Positions 42,965-51,454 of a stretch of 64,000 nt of DNA are shown here, piece by piece. The position numbers and the translations under genes are program-made. Numbering within the stretch: the stretch's first letter is position 1; each line of letters starts with the position of its first letter. Source of the DNA: Dehalococcoidia bacterium (lineage in GTDB: Bacteria > Chloroflexota > Dehalococcoidia > GIF9 > UBA5629). The notes under the pieces are model-generated. The model was not told where the DNA came from, made no database searches, and saw nothing but the letters and a program-made list of their open reading frames with translations. The DNA lies in NCBI GenBank assembly GCA_041653995.1, contig JBAZEK010000002.1:186001-250000 (forward strand), read 5' to 3'.

Positions 42965-44200
42965 CTACTGGTAGCGCAGCGATTCCACGGGGTCCATACC
43001 GGCTGCATGGACAGCCGGGTAGAGTCCGGATGCTATGCCGATAAAAGTGGACACGGCCAGTGCGACCAGCACTATATCGAGCGAAAAAGGCGCCTGAACC
43101 GTATAGCCTCCCAGTTTGACACCGGTCACCATAAGCACAAAGAGAAAAGCGACAAGTATACCGATGATGCCGCCGGATACGCTTAGTATGGCGGACTCGA
43201 CCAGGAACTGCTTCACGATGTCCACCCTCCTCGCCCCGATAGCCTTTCTAATACCGATCTCGCGCGTCCGTTCCGTGACCGAAACCAGCATGATATTCAT
43301 GATGCCTATTCCACCCACAACCAGAGAAATGGCGCCGACGCTGGCCAGGAAAAGCTGAAAAATCTCCAGCGCCTGTTTCATCTGATTGATGATATCGCGC
43401 ATATCCATGACATAGAAATCGTTGTCCTCACCCTCGCGGATGTGGTGGCGCTGCCTGAGCACAGATACCGCCTCGTCCTTGGCGCTGTCGATATGGGCAG
43501 GCGAGAGGGCCCTGACAGCGATAGTCTGCACCGGCCGGCCTTCAGTGGTGGTCTCGCCCATCAGCTTGGCCTGCATGGTCGTCAGCGGGATCATGATGAA
43601 GTCGTCCGCACCCGGCAGGAACCCTCCCTTGGCCTCCAGTACGCCAACGACCTCGAAATTCCGGCCGTTTATGCGTATGTTTTTACCCAGCGGATCCTCG
43701 TCCTTAAACAGATTACTTTTAGCCGTTGCGCCCAGCACAGCCACACTGGAACCCGACATAATATGCTCATCCGTTATATACGAACCCCTCTCAATGGGAT
43801 AATCGATGATGCTGCGGATATTGGGCATAGCTCCCATTACATCCGTGCCGACTTTCTCGTTAGCATAGGTGACAGTCGACATCTTTTCCGTCATCGGGGA
43901 TACCAGTGCCACAGAGGGCAGCCGGCTGGAGTTCTCCAGGGCCAGGGCATCTTCCATAGTCAATTTCCGCGTTATACCGGACATCTGGTCAATCATCTGG
44001 GAGGCGCTGGTGATATAAATGGTCTCAGCGCCCAGGCTTTTAAAAATGCCCATCAGGTTAGCCTCGTGTCCCCGTCCGAAGGAGATCATGAACACGACCG
44101 AGCTGACACCTATAACGATCCCCAGAATGGTAAGCGCGGAACGCATCTTGTTCGAGCGCAGCACCTGGATTGATACCTGCAGACAGTCCCTGAAACTCAT
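42965..44200 (-). CDS. MacB/FtsX-type ABC permease
   Basis: 411 residues. One N-terminal helix (KMRSALTILGIVIGVSSVVF), a large extracytoplasmic MacB core domain (about 45-270) and three C-terminal helices with the family motif VGGIGIMNIMLVSVTERTRE followed by IGIRKAIGAR. It would pair with a LolD/MacB-type ATPase to drive mechanotransmission or lipoprotein/peptide export. No such ATPase gene is in the window, so the partner is encoded elsewhere. Confidence 0.93.
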   Translation of the reverse strand: MSFRDCLQVSIQVLRSNKMRSALTILGIVIGVSSVVFMISFGRGHEANLMGIFKSLGAETIYITSASQMIDQMSGITRKLTMEDALALENSSRLPSVALVSPMTEKMSTVTYANEKVGTDVMGAMPNIRSIIDYPIERGSYITDEHIMSGSSVAVLGATAKSNLFKDEDPLGKNIRINGRNFEVVGVLEAKGGFLPGADDFIMIPLTTMQAKLMGETTTEGRPVQTIAVRALSPAHIDSAKDEAVSVLRQRHHIREGEDNDFYVMDMRDIINQMKQALEIFQLFLASVGAISLVVGGIGIMNIMLVSVTERTREIGIRKAIGARRVDIVKQFLVESAILSVSGGIIGILVAFLFVLMVTGVKLGGYTVQAPFSLDIVLVALAVSTFIGIASGLYPAVHAAGMDPVESLRYQ

Positions 44201-44281
44201 TATTACTATTATATTGCAAATTTATTTCAGAGACCTGCCGCAGTTTCGGCGGTGTATATCTGGCTATATTTTCAGTGATGC

Positions 44282-44290
44282 TGTTATAAT
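44282..44290 (+). promoter_or_regulatory. Extended -10 promoter of the 52-residue membrane protein
   Basis: TGTTATAAT (TG-n-TATAAT) lies 42 bases before the ATG at 44333. No convincing -35 box, as expected for extended -10 promoters. Confidence 0.6.
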
Positions 44291-44332
44291 TATCGCAGAG
44301 AGAATGTACGGTATCTGATAAGTGAGGTGGCT

Positions 44333-44491
44333 ATGAACGTTCTATTAATCATCGGCATCATCCTGCTGGTACTCTGGCTTTTAGGCTTCATCGCCATTCC
44401 CGGCCTCGGCTGGCTGATCAATATTGCCCTCATCATCGGTATTATATTGATCATCATCTGGTTGCTGAAGAAGGTTTTCAAGGTATTTTAG
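44333..44491 (+). CDS. 52-residue two-helix membrane protein, Lmo0937-like
   Basis: ATG at 44333 preceded by AGTGAGGTGG, stop TAG at 44489-44491. Two hydrophobic helices (about 3-21 and 26-46) are separated by AIPGLGW and followed by a short basic end (KKVFK). Size, the LWLLG motif and layout match the Lmo0937-type family of tiny membrane proteins, often stress-induced, of unknown function. It has its own extended -10 promoter. Its stop overlaps the dinB stop by 4 bases, tail to tail. Confidence 0.8.
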   Translation: MNVLLIIGIILLVLWLLGFIAIPGLGWLINIALIIGIILIIIWLLKKVFKVF

Positions 44492-45717
44492 CCGGCAGGC
44501 GGCTTATCATCTTTGATGCGGCGCCCGCCATATTTTTTCTTTAACTCTATTGTATAGCCCGTCTGAATGGCGTCGAATCCGTACTTATCTCGCACCCGGT
44601 CGATGGCACGGTCCAGTTTCTCCAGCCTTTTTGTCTCGGCATCGAACAGGCTGAGTTGCGTTTCAGCCCCGGTCAGGTTGGAGACTTCCAGCCCGATAAG
44701 CCTGACCGGCCGGTATTTTTTCGCTAAAGTTGATTCCAGCAATTGCAAGGCTGCCCGGAAGATAGCATCGTCCAGGTTGGTGGCCGTTCTGGAAGTCGAA
44801 CCCCGGTTAACAGTCTCAAAATCAGCATATCTGAGTTTGAGAGTTACAGTCCTCGCCATTTTATCCATATCCCTCAGCTCGGCGCCCAGCTTCTCTGCGA
44901 AGTAACGAAGTGTAGCTTTAAGCATGGCCGAATCCACGCTATCCTGCTCGAAGGTGGTCTCACGGCTGACTGATTTGGCTTCGCCTCTCTCTTCAACAGG
45001 GCTGTCGTCGAGGCCGCGGGCGTGCTGCTGCAGCCACACCATACCATCCCCGAATCGTGTCTTAAACAAACCGTCCGGCATATCCGCCAGCTGGCCGATT
45101 GTCTGAATTCCCATCGATCGCAGTACTTTGCCGGTCTTATCCCCTACACCGGGCAACTTCTCCACCGGCATAGGGGCCAGAAAGCTCCTTTCCTGACCCG
45201 GCATTACCTCAACCAGCCCATCCGGTTTTCCGGCATCGGAGGCCACCTTGGCCACAACTTTACACGGGGCAATACCTGCCGAGGCCACCAGACCGGTCTC
45301 CTTTCTTATTCGCTCTTTGATCCTGGAAGCAAGCTCCCGCCAGGAGCCGAAATTCTGGCAACCGGTTACATCGAGATACGCTTCATCAAGCCCGCCGGAT
45401 TCGATAGATGGACTGTAATCGCCCAGTATCCGCATGAACTTATGCGAGAACTCGGCATAACTGTGATAGTTGCCCGCCAGGAAAACGGCCTGCGGGCAGA
45501 GGCGCCTGGCCCTGGACAGCGGCATGGCAGCGTGTATCCCGAACTTGCGTGCCTCGTATGAAGCCGAAGCCACCACACCCCTACCTTCCGGTCTGCCGCC
45601 GACTATCACGGGCTTACCCCGCAGGGCTGGATTAAGCACCTGCTCTACAGTGACGAAGAAAGCATCGAGATCGATATGGAAAATGCTGCGCAAGGTTTCT
45701 TTTCCGGCATCACCCAT
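44488..45717 (-). CDS. dinB: DNA polymerase IV
   Basis: 409 residues from the ATG at 45717. A frame-mate ATG at 45726 directly abuts GGAGG, too close for initiation, whereas the ATG at 45717 has a 9-base spacing. Y-family motifs: HIDLDAFFVTVEQ, SYEARKFGIHAAMPL, SGGLDEAYLDVTG (an SxDE variant) and SAGIAPCKVVAKVASD. The C-terminal beta-clamp motif is QLSLF. It performs error-prone translesion synthesis. pyrF lies upstream on the same strand. Confidence 0.95.
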   Translation of the reverse strand: MGDAGKETLRSIFHIDLDAFFVTVEQVLNPALRGKPVIVGGRPEGRGVVASASYEARKFGIHAAMPLSRARRLCPQAVFLAGNYHSYAEFSHKFMRILGDYSPSIESGGLDEAYLDVTGCQNFGSWRELASRIKERIRKETGLVASAGIAPCKVVAKVASDAGKPDGLVEVMPGQERSFLAPMPVEKLPGVGDKTGKVLRSMGIQTIGQLADMPDGLFKTRFGDGMVWLQQHARGLDDSPVEERGEAKSVSRETTFEQDSVDSAMLKATLRYFAEKLGAELRDMDKMARTVTLKLRYADFETVNRGSTSRTATNLDDAIFRAALQLLESTLAKKYRPVRLIGLEVSNLTGAETQLSLFDAETKRLEKLDRAIDRVRDKYGFDAIQTGYTIELKKKYGGRRIKDDKPPAG

Positions 45718-45741
45718 TTGGGGCATCCTCCGCGTATATGC

Positions 45742-46539
45742 CTAAACGCCACGGAATTTGTTGATGCTGTCACGAATCTCTCGTGCAGCCTGGCGGGCCG
45801 CCTGCGCATAGCCGGGTCCCCGGGAGGCATAGATCACCTGCCGGGTAGCCGAGATAATGGCCTCTTCCCCGAAAGCGTTGGCACCGTACCTGACGGACAG
45901 CTCCAGATCCCCACCCTGGGCTCCTATACCGGGTATCAGCAGAGGCATATCAGGGCATAGCTTCCTTATCTCCTTCAACTCCTCAGGATATGTAGCGCCC
46001 ACCACCAGCCCCACATTGCCGCCCTTGTTCCAATCGCGGGCGCGCAGCGCGACCGACTGATAGAACTTCATGCCGAAATTGTCCACTAAATCCTGGAAAT
46101 CAGAGGCGCTGCTGTTGGAAGTGCGGCAGAGAACAAATATGCCCTTGTTCCGATAATCGAGAAAAGGCTTTACCGAATCGTAGCCCAGGTAAGGGTTGAC
46201 CGTCACGGCATCGAATTTATAATAATCGAAAAGCGCCCTGGCATAGGCGGCCGCCGTGTTGCCTATGTCCCCCCTTTTGGCATCGCCGATAACCGGGATA
46301 TCCCGTGGAATGTAGGCCACGGTTTTCTTGAGCGTTTGCAACCCGCGTATACCCATAGCCTCATAGAAGGCGAGGTTGGGTTTATAGCAACAGACCAGGT
46401 CGGACGTTGCATCGATGATCGCCCGGTTGAACTCGAAGACGTCCTTGACGGGCAGCTTAGAGGGATCGGGATCCAGCCCAACGCACAGCAGGCTGCGGTT
46501 GCGCCGCGAGGCATTAAGTAGACGGCTGACAAACTCCAC
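45742..46539 (-). CDS. pyrF: Orotidine 5'-phosphate decarboxylase, type 2
   Basis: 265 residues, the longer type 2 form. LLCVGLDPDPSKLP, the catalytic VIGDAKRGDIGNTA (Asp-Lys-Asp), VNPYLGYDSVKPF and LIPGIGAQGGD are present. It converts OMP to UMP in pyrimidine synthesis. It starts with GTG and no Shine-Dalgarno; a TATAAT on the minus strand (46551-46546) ends 6 bases before the GTG, so a leaderless mRNA is predicted. dinB follows 24 bases after the stop, counted to its chosen start. Confidence 0.95.
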   Translation of the reverse strand: MEFVSRLLNASRRNRSLLCVGLDPDPSKLPVKDVFEFNRAIIDATSDLVCCYKPNLAFYEAMGIRGLQTLKKTVAYIPRDIPVIGDAKRGDIGNTAAAYARALFDYYKFDAVTVNPYLGYDSVKPFLDYRNKGIFVLCRTSNSSASDFQDLVDNFGMKFYQSVALRARDWNKGGNVGLVVGATYPEELKEIRKLCPDMPLLIPGIGAQGGDLELSVRYGANAFGEEAIISATRQVIYASRGPGYAQAARQAAREIRDSINKFRGV

Positions 46540-46545
46540 GGCTTA

Positions 46546-46555
46546 ATTATATAAT
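46546..46555. promoter_or_regulatory. Shared palindromic -10 element of divergent pyrF and plsY
   Basis: ATTATATAAT is a perfect 10-base palindrome that contains TATAAT on both strands. It ends 6 bases before the pyrF GTG (minus) and 9 bases before the plsY ATG (plus). Both transcripts would begin at or within about 3 bases of the start codon. Neither gene has a ribosome-binding site. Confidence 0.55.
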
Positions 46556-46564
46556 AATTATCTG

Positions 46565-47182
46565 ATGATTAGCCTGGCCTGGATAGCCGCGGGGCTGATA
46601 CTCGGCTCATTGCCTTTCTCCGTCTGGATCGGCAAAATATTCCTGCGCAGGGATATCCGGGAATACGGCGACGGCGCGCCCGGGGCCACCAACGTGGCCC
46701 GGGCCGGCAGCAAACCTCTATACGTGATCGCTGCCCTGCTGGACGCCTTCAAAGGCACGGTGCCCGTGTGGCTGTCCCAGTTGTTATCCGGAGTCGCCGG
46801 CTGGGAGCTGGCGGCCGTCGCGGTGGCGCCGGTGATAGGACATGCCTTTTCCCCTTTTCTTGGATTCAGGGGGGGCATGGGCGTCGCGACCACCTTCGGC
46901 GTCTGGCTGGGTCTGACAGGCTGGTTGGGACCGTTGGCCATGGCGCTCTGCATCGGATTTATGTTTATTCTTCAGAAGAACTGGGTCTGGGGCTCTGTGT
47001 GCGGCATGTTCCTTTTCCTTATTTTCCTGCTGCTTGTCCCGGATCCCTTTATTAAAATGTACAGGGCGCCCCTCTTCTGCGCCGGATTGACACATACCGC
47101 TATACTTATTATCAGGCGCTATTCATATTTTAAAAGCTGGCCGGATCCGCAGCCCTGGCTCAGCAAGGTGTTAAAAAAATAA
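46565..47182 (+). CDS. plsY: Glycerol-3-phosphate acyltransferase PlsY
   Basis: 205 residues with about five membrane helices. The PlsY motifs are GSLPFSVWIGKIFLRRDIR, GDGAPGATNVARAGSK, LLDAFKGTVPVW and GHAFSPFLGFRGGMGVAT. It uses acyl-phosphate to acylate glycerol-3-phosphate, the first step of phospholipid synthesis. Variation from the usual GSGNxGATN to GDGAPGATN occurs in this protein. Its stop overlaps the following glycosyltransferase start by one base. Confidence 0.93.
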   Translation: MISLAWIAAGLILGSLPFSVWIGKIFLRRDIREYGDGAPGATNVARAGSKPLYVIAALLDAFKGTVPVWLSQLLSGVAGWELAAVAVAPVIGHAFSPFLGFRGGMGVATTFGVWLGLTGWLGPLAMALCIGFMFILQKNWVWGSVCGMFLFLIFLLLVPDPFIKMYRAPLFCAGLTHTAILIIRRYSYFKSWPDPQPWLSKVLKK

Positions 47183-48342
47183 TGATTGCCGGCGATCCCC
47201 TGCTTCTGCCAAATCTACTGATCGTGCTATGCATGCTCATCATGCTCACCATAGCCGGCATAAATATGCGTACACTGCGCAATTTGAAAGATTATAAAAA
47301 CCTTGAAGTCCGGCGGCGTATCTCGGTGTTAATCCCGGCCAGGAACGAAGAGGAAAACATCGGCGCCTGCGTCAGGTCATTGCTGGGGCAGGATTATCCC
47401 GATTTCCAGGTCATAGTGCTGAATGACGGCTCCACGGACGACACAGGTAAGATACTTGCGGAACTGGCAAAGGCGGACAGCCGTCTCAAGGTTATCAGCG
47501 GTCAACCGCTTCCTCCTGAATGGATTGGCAAGCATTGGGCCTGCCATCAGCTATATCGCGCGTCCGACGGCGAACTGCTCCTGTTCACCGATGCGGATAC
47601 AGTCCATGCGCCCGACACACTGAGATGCTCGGCGGCGGCCCTCCAGGCGGAAAAAGCCGATATGCTTTCCATCATACCCAGGCATAAGCTGGGCAGCCTG
47701 GCCGAGAAGCTGATAATGCCAATTTTTGCGCTGGGTGTTTTTGCCAGCAGGCCGCTGTCCGACCGTTTAAGACCCCGCAGCATCACCGTTTTATCCGCCA
47801 GCGGAAAGCTGATGCTCTTTCCCCGCAGTTCCTACGAAGCTACAGGGGGATTCGAAGGTATCCGTCAGTTCGTGCTGGACGATTTACAGCTGGCAGAAAA
47901 AATAATAGCCTCCGGCATGCGTTATCGGCTTTTCGACGGCACCGACAATGTCTCCTGCCGTATGTATCATAACTGGACGGAATTGCATGAAGGCCTCGCC
48001 AAGAACAGCTTTCCCGCCTGCGGATATAATGTGCCGCTCTCCTTTATTACCTGGCTGTGGATCAATTTCGCATTCTGGGCGCCGGTCATAGAACTGGGTG
48101 TGCACAAGATGCCGAACTATCCCCCTGTATTATCGCTGGGGCTGGCAGCCATATCCATAATAGCATCGCTGTTACTGTTTACCGGTTATTACCTGCGCTT
48201 CAAGCTGCCGCTTTATACAGTCCCGTTTTATCCGGTCAGCGTGTCGCTGATCACGGCAATTTCGTTCTCGTCCATGTACCTCACTCTTTCCGGCCGGGCT
48301 ACCTGGAAGGATCGCAAATTACCTAAAAGCAAGATTCCATGA
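47182..48342 (+). CDS. Membrane glycosyltransferase, family 2 (first of tandem pair)
   Basis: 386 residues. An N-terminal helix precedes the GT-A domain: VLIPARNEEENIGACVRSLL, VLNDGSTDDT, the PPEWIGKHWACHQL motif, the metal-binding LLFTDADT and the acceptor region FVLDDLQLAEKI. Two or three membrane helices follow (about 285-370), ending TLSGRATWKDR. This arrangement resembles CrtQ/HpnB-like glycosyltransferases acting on lipid carriers or terpenoids. It is translationally coupled to plsY and followed by a paralogue, so a role in glycolipid synthesis is plausible. Confidence 0.88.
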   Translation: MIAGDPLLLPNLLIVLCMLIMLTIAGINMRTLRNLKDYKNLEVRRRISVLIPARNEEENIGACVRSLLGQDYPDFQVIVLNDGSTDDTGKILAELAKADSRLKVISGQPLPPEWIGKHWACHQLYRASDGELLLFTDADTVHAPDTLRCSAAALQAEKADMLSIIPRHKLGSLAEKLIMPIFALGVFASRPLSDRLRPRSITVLSASGKLMLFPRSSYEATGGFEGIRQFVLDDLQLAEKIIASGMRYRLFDGTDNVSCRMYHNWTELHEGLAKNSFPACGYNVPLSFITWLWINFAFWAPVIELGVHKMPNYPPVLSLGLAAISIIASLLLFTGYYLRFKLPLYTVPFYPVSVSLITAISFSSMYLTLSGRATWKDRKLPKSKIP

Positions 48343-48396
48343 CTGATCCCCGTAACCTGGGACAATACAAGCCCTGACATTAAGTAGTAGGACCGA

Positions 48397-49566
48397 ATGC
48401 ATCAAATATTATTCTTGGATATCCTGTTCTACGTACAGTCCACTATAGTGGTCAGCCTGGTTGTACTGTTGACAGTATCGCTATTCAATATGCGGTATCT
48501 GCGGCGCCTTTACAGCTACCCGGCGCCCCCCGCCTGGCCGCGCTGCTCGGTGCTGGTCCCTGCCCGTAATGAGGAGGCCAATATCGGAAGGTGCGCCGGC
48601 AGCCTGTTGGACCAGGATTACCCCGATTTCCAGGTTATAGTGCTGGACGATAACTCCACCGACCGCACCTGGCAGATACTGCAGGATCTCGCCGCTGAGG
48701 ATACAAGGCTTGCCCTGATAAAGGGTAAACCGTTGCCCGACGACTGGCTGGGCAAGCACTGGGCCTGCTCGCAGCTTGCCGAGGCCGCAGACGGTGAATT
48801 GCTGGTTTTTGTCGACGCGGATACCTACCACGAGCCGGGCATGCTGCGCGGCGCAACCTCTGCCATGATAGCCGAGAACACGTGCCTGATCTCGGCGCTG
48901 CCGCGGCAGATCGTTGTCTCATGGTCCGAGCTGCTGAGCATACCGGCTTTTTACCTGGGCATGCTGTGCGGAGTGCCGCTGGAGCTGACCCGCCTTCAGC
49001 GTAACCCGCTGCTATTCGCCATACTCGGGCAGTTCCTGATCTTCCGCAGGGACGCTTATGATGCAGCCGGGGGCTATGCGGCGGTCAGGCACAATGTGGT
49101 CGACGATATAGCCATCGGCAGGCGGGTGCATGCCATGGGGCTCAAATACAAACTGCTGGACGGAGGCGGCCTGGTCTCCTGCAGGATGTATCGCGATTTC
49201 GAACAGACCTGGAAGGGATTGACTAAAAGCACTTTCGCCACCTTCAATTTCGATCCCTTTTTCCTGATACTGATGTATACGCTGGTGCTGATATTCTATG
49301 TCAGCCCGCCGATTGTTCTGGGAATAGGTCTGTCCCAGCCGCAAATCCCGCTGGAGATAACGGCCATGGCCGGCATTGCCGTCGTTCTCAACCTGGTGCT
49401 CTGGACGGTCAGCAATATACGTTTCCATTTCCCACTATATGTCGTGCTATTCTACCCTTTCAGCGCTATTTTCATGACGGTGGTAGCCTTCGCTTCCATG
49501 ATTCTGACAATGCAGGGCAAGGCGCTATGGAAGGGCCGCATCATGCCCAAGTTCGTAAAGCTCTGA
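48397..49566 (+). CDS. Membrane glycosyltransferase, family 2 (second of tandem pair)
   Basis: 389 residues, clearly paralogous to the preceding protein: VLVPARNEEANIGRCAGSLL, VLDDNSTDRT, PDDWLGKHWACSQL, LVFVDADT, NVVDDIAIGRRV and a C-terminal helix region ending TMQGKALWKGR. An N-terminal hydrophobic segment anchors it. The pair probably arose by tandem duplication and may act in sequence on one acceptor. The 54-base gap holds no other feature I can see. Confidence 0.88.
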   Translation: MHQILFLDILFYVQSTIVVSLVVLLTVSLFNMRYLRRLYSYPAPPAWPRCSVLVPARNEEANIGRCAGSLLDQDYPDFQVIVLDDNSTDRTWQILQDLAAEDTRLALIKGKPLPDDWLGKHWACSQLAEAADGELLVFVDADTYHEPGMLRGATSAMIAENTCLISALPRQIVVSWSELLSIPAFYLGMLCGVPLELTRLQRNPLLFAILGQFLIFRRDAYDAAGGYAAVRHNVVDDIAIGRRVHAMGLKYKLLDGGGLVSCRMYRDFEQTWKGLTKSTFATFNFDPFFLILMYTLVLIFYVSPPIVLGIGLSQPQIPLEITAMAGIAVVLNLVLWTVSNIRFHFPLYVVLFYPFSAIFMTVVAFASMILTMQGKALWKGRIMPKFVKL

Positions 49567-49642
49567 ATCAGTATCCACCATTTTATTCCCTCCGGTAATT
49601 GCGTCTATTGCTGCACGACTGACTTCCCGCCGTCCCCGGCAA

Positions 49643-49651
49643 TGCTATAAT
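49643..49651 (+). promoter_or_regulatory. Extended -10 promoter directly before folC
   Basis: TGCTATAAT (TG-n-TATAAT) ends 10 bases before the folC ATG. The predicted transcript would start about 4 bases before the ATG, and no Shine-Dalgarno is present. Confidence 0.55.
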
Positions 49652-49661
49652 TCAGTCTGCG

Positions 49662-50990
49662 ATGGACTATAACGCCGCGGCCGCCTATCTCGCAGGACTC
49701 ACCGATTACGAGGTATCGCCTGCCACAGCCTATAACGCCGCCAATTTCGACCTGCGCAGGGTTGAGCTACTGCTGCGCAAGCTGGGCCTGCCCCAGAAGG
49801 GGAGGAAGACGGTACACATAGCAGGCACTAAAGGCAAGGGCAGCACGGCGGCCATGCTGTCCTCTATCCTGACTTCCGCAGGCTACCGCACCGGCCTTTT
49901 CACATCACCGCACCTCTATACATGGCAGGAGAGGATCGCCGTTGACGGCCGCCCGATAACAAAAAAGGATTTCGCCCGCCTGGTGAGCGCCGTTCAAAAG
50001 CAGGTGCAGAAAATCAATGGGGATGGCCGGTTCGGCAAAATCACGACGTTTGAAGCACTGACCGCCGTGGCATTCCTCTATTTCAGAGACAGCGGCGCAG
50101 ACTTCCAGGTGCTGGAGACAGGGATGGGGGGCAGGCTGGATGCCACCAACATCGCCGACCCGGACGTATGCGTTCTGACCTCCATCAGCTTCGACCATAC
50201 CGGGGTGCTGGGCGACACCTTGTCCAAGATCGCCGGCGAAAAAGCGGGGATTATCAAGCCCGGCTGCACGGTGATCAGCGCCCCACAGAAGCCGGAAGCA
50301 CTGGCGATAATCAAACAAAAATGCAGACAACTTAATTTAGAGCTGGTCCTGGCGGGAGAAGATATAACCTGGAAACGCCGGCGCGGAAATTTGAGCGGCC
50401 AAGCTTTTACCCTCCGCAGCAGGAACGGCAGTTATGCGTTGCGAATACCGCTGCTGGGCGATTATCAGATGGAAAACGCCAGCCTGGCAGTGGCAGCCGT
50501 GGAGGCGCTGCGTAAACTCGGAGTGATAATAACTTTAGATCATATCGCGTCGGGGCTAAAAAACGTTAAATGGCCCGCGCGCCTGCAGATACTGAAAAGA
50601 GCTCCCCTGCTGGTCATAGACGGCGCACACAACGCCTATTCGATGAAAGCCCTTCTCGAATCGGTTAGCAGGTATTTACCTTATAAAAAGCTAATTGTCA
50701 TATTCGGATCGTCCGGCGATAAAGATATCGAAGGCATGGCAAAAGCGCTGGCGGGGCCGGCATCGAAGGTAATCATCACCAGCTCGGGCCATCCCAGGGC
50801 CGCCGACGCGTCGCAACTGGCAGGCATTTTCAGGCGGCAGGGCGTGACGGCGGACATCGGGCGTAATGCCAAAGAAGCGCTGTCGGCAGCGCTGTCCGCC
50901 TCCGCAGACGACGACCTCATACTGGCAACCGGGTCGCTATTTCTGGCAGCGGATATCGCGAGAGCCTTCAAGGATGGTAATTTTAGATAA
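49662..50990 (+). CDS. folC: Folylpolyglutamate/dihydrofolate synthase
   Basis: 442 residues. Mur-ligase-like ATP-binding motif HIAGTKGKGSTAAML, then FTSPHLYTWQERIAVDG, LETGMGGRLDATN, SISFDHTGVLGDTLSKIAGEKAGI and the C-terminal VIDGAHNAYSM. It adds glutamate to folates with ATP. The DFSPH form of the folate loop is absent, so dihydrofolate synthase activity cannot be decided. It follows the glycosyltransferases after a gap with its own -10 box. Confidence 0.95.
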   Translation: MDYNAAAAYLAGLTDYEVSPATAYNAANFDLRRVELLLRKLGLPQKGRKTVHIAGTKGKGSTAAMLSSILTSAGYRTGLFTSPHLYTWQERIAVDGRPITKKDFARLVSAVQKQVQKINGDGRFGKITTFEALTAVAFLYFRDSGADFQVLETGMGGRLDATNIADPDVCVLTSISFDHTGVLGDTLSKIAGEKAGIIKPGCTVISAPQKPEALAIIKQKCRQLNLELVLAGEDITWKRRRGNLSGQAFTLRSRNGSYALRIPLLGDYQMENASLAVAAVEALRKLGVIITLDHIASGLKNVKWPARLQILKRAPLLVIDGAHNAYSMKALLESVSRYLPYKKLIVIFGSSGDKDIEGMAKALAGPASKVIITSSGHPRAADASQLAGIFRRQGVTADIGRNAKEALSAALSASADDDLILATGSLFLAADIARAFKDGNFR

Positions 50991-51035
50991 ATTGACCCTG
51001 CACCGTATCACGGCGCCCGGGAATAATGTAGCTAA

Positions 51036-51290
51036 TTAAGCCTTTTGAGAGGTGTCGGCCGCTACGGGAAGCATCCTTTCGAGCAGGCGCTGCAACGTCA
51101 TGATGTGAACACACTGGCCCCACTGGGAGAAGAAATGGCAGTTGCAGTTCCAATTACCGTCAGTGAATGACAGGGCATGGCTGTCATTTTCGCCGCGGAA
51201 ATCGGCTGAGAAATTGTGGATGGTTACTCGCTCGGGCTCCTCTGCATAGCGCTTGGCTTTTTCGATCTTGCCGGCGAGACTGGGTTGCAT
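51036..51290 (-). CDS. SWIM zinc-finger small protein
   Basis: 84 residues. The segment WNCNCHFFSQWGQCVHIMTL matches the SWIM zinc finger CxCx(n)CxH. The N-terminal half holds a short strand pattern (ERVTIHNFSADFRGEND). SWIM domains bind DNA or proteins and occur in helicases and recombination factors, but here the finger stands alone. A minus-strand promoter (TAGACT at 51336-51331, 17 bases, TATACT at 51313-51308) precedes it. It converges with folC and is divergent from tldD. Confidence 0.8.
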   Translation of the reverse strand: MQPSLAGKIEKAKRYAEEPERVTIHNFSADFRGENDSHALSFTDGNWNCNCHFFSQWGQCVHIMTLQRLLERMLPVAADTSQKA

Positions 51291-51313
51291 CGATTACCTC
51301 CGCCAAAAGTATA

Positions 51314-51356
51314 TAACGGCCGCTATTAAAAGTCTATCCTGATTTAATAGCCGTTA
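51314..51356. repeat. Imperfect inverted repeat between the SWIM gene and tldD
   Basis: The left arm AACGGCCGCTATTAAA and right arm TTTAATAGCCGTT pair except for a three-base bulge in the left arm. It occupies the divergent promoter region and overlaps the spacer of the SWIM gene promoter. It could be an operator or a hairpin. Confidence 0.5.
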
Positions 51357-51454
51357 TGTCAACAAATGCGCCTCCGCTGACATTCAGCCATGGCCCCGCT
51401 TTGTTTACACCCTATCTAAGGTTATCTGCTAAAATTGATATTTCGGAAAGGCTG

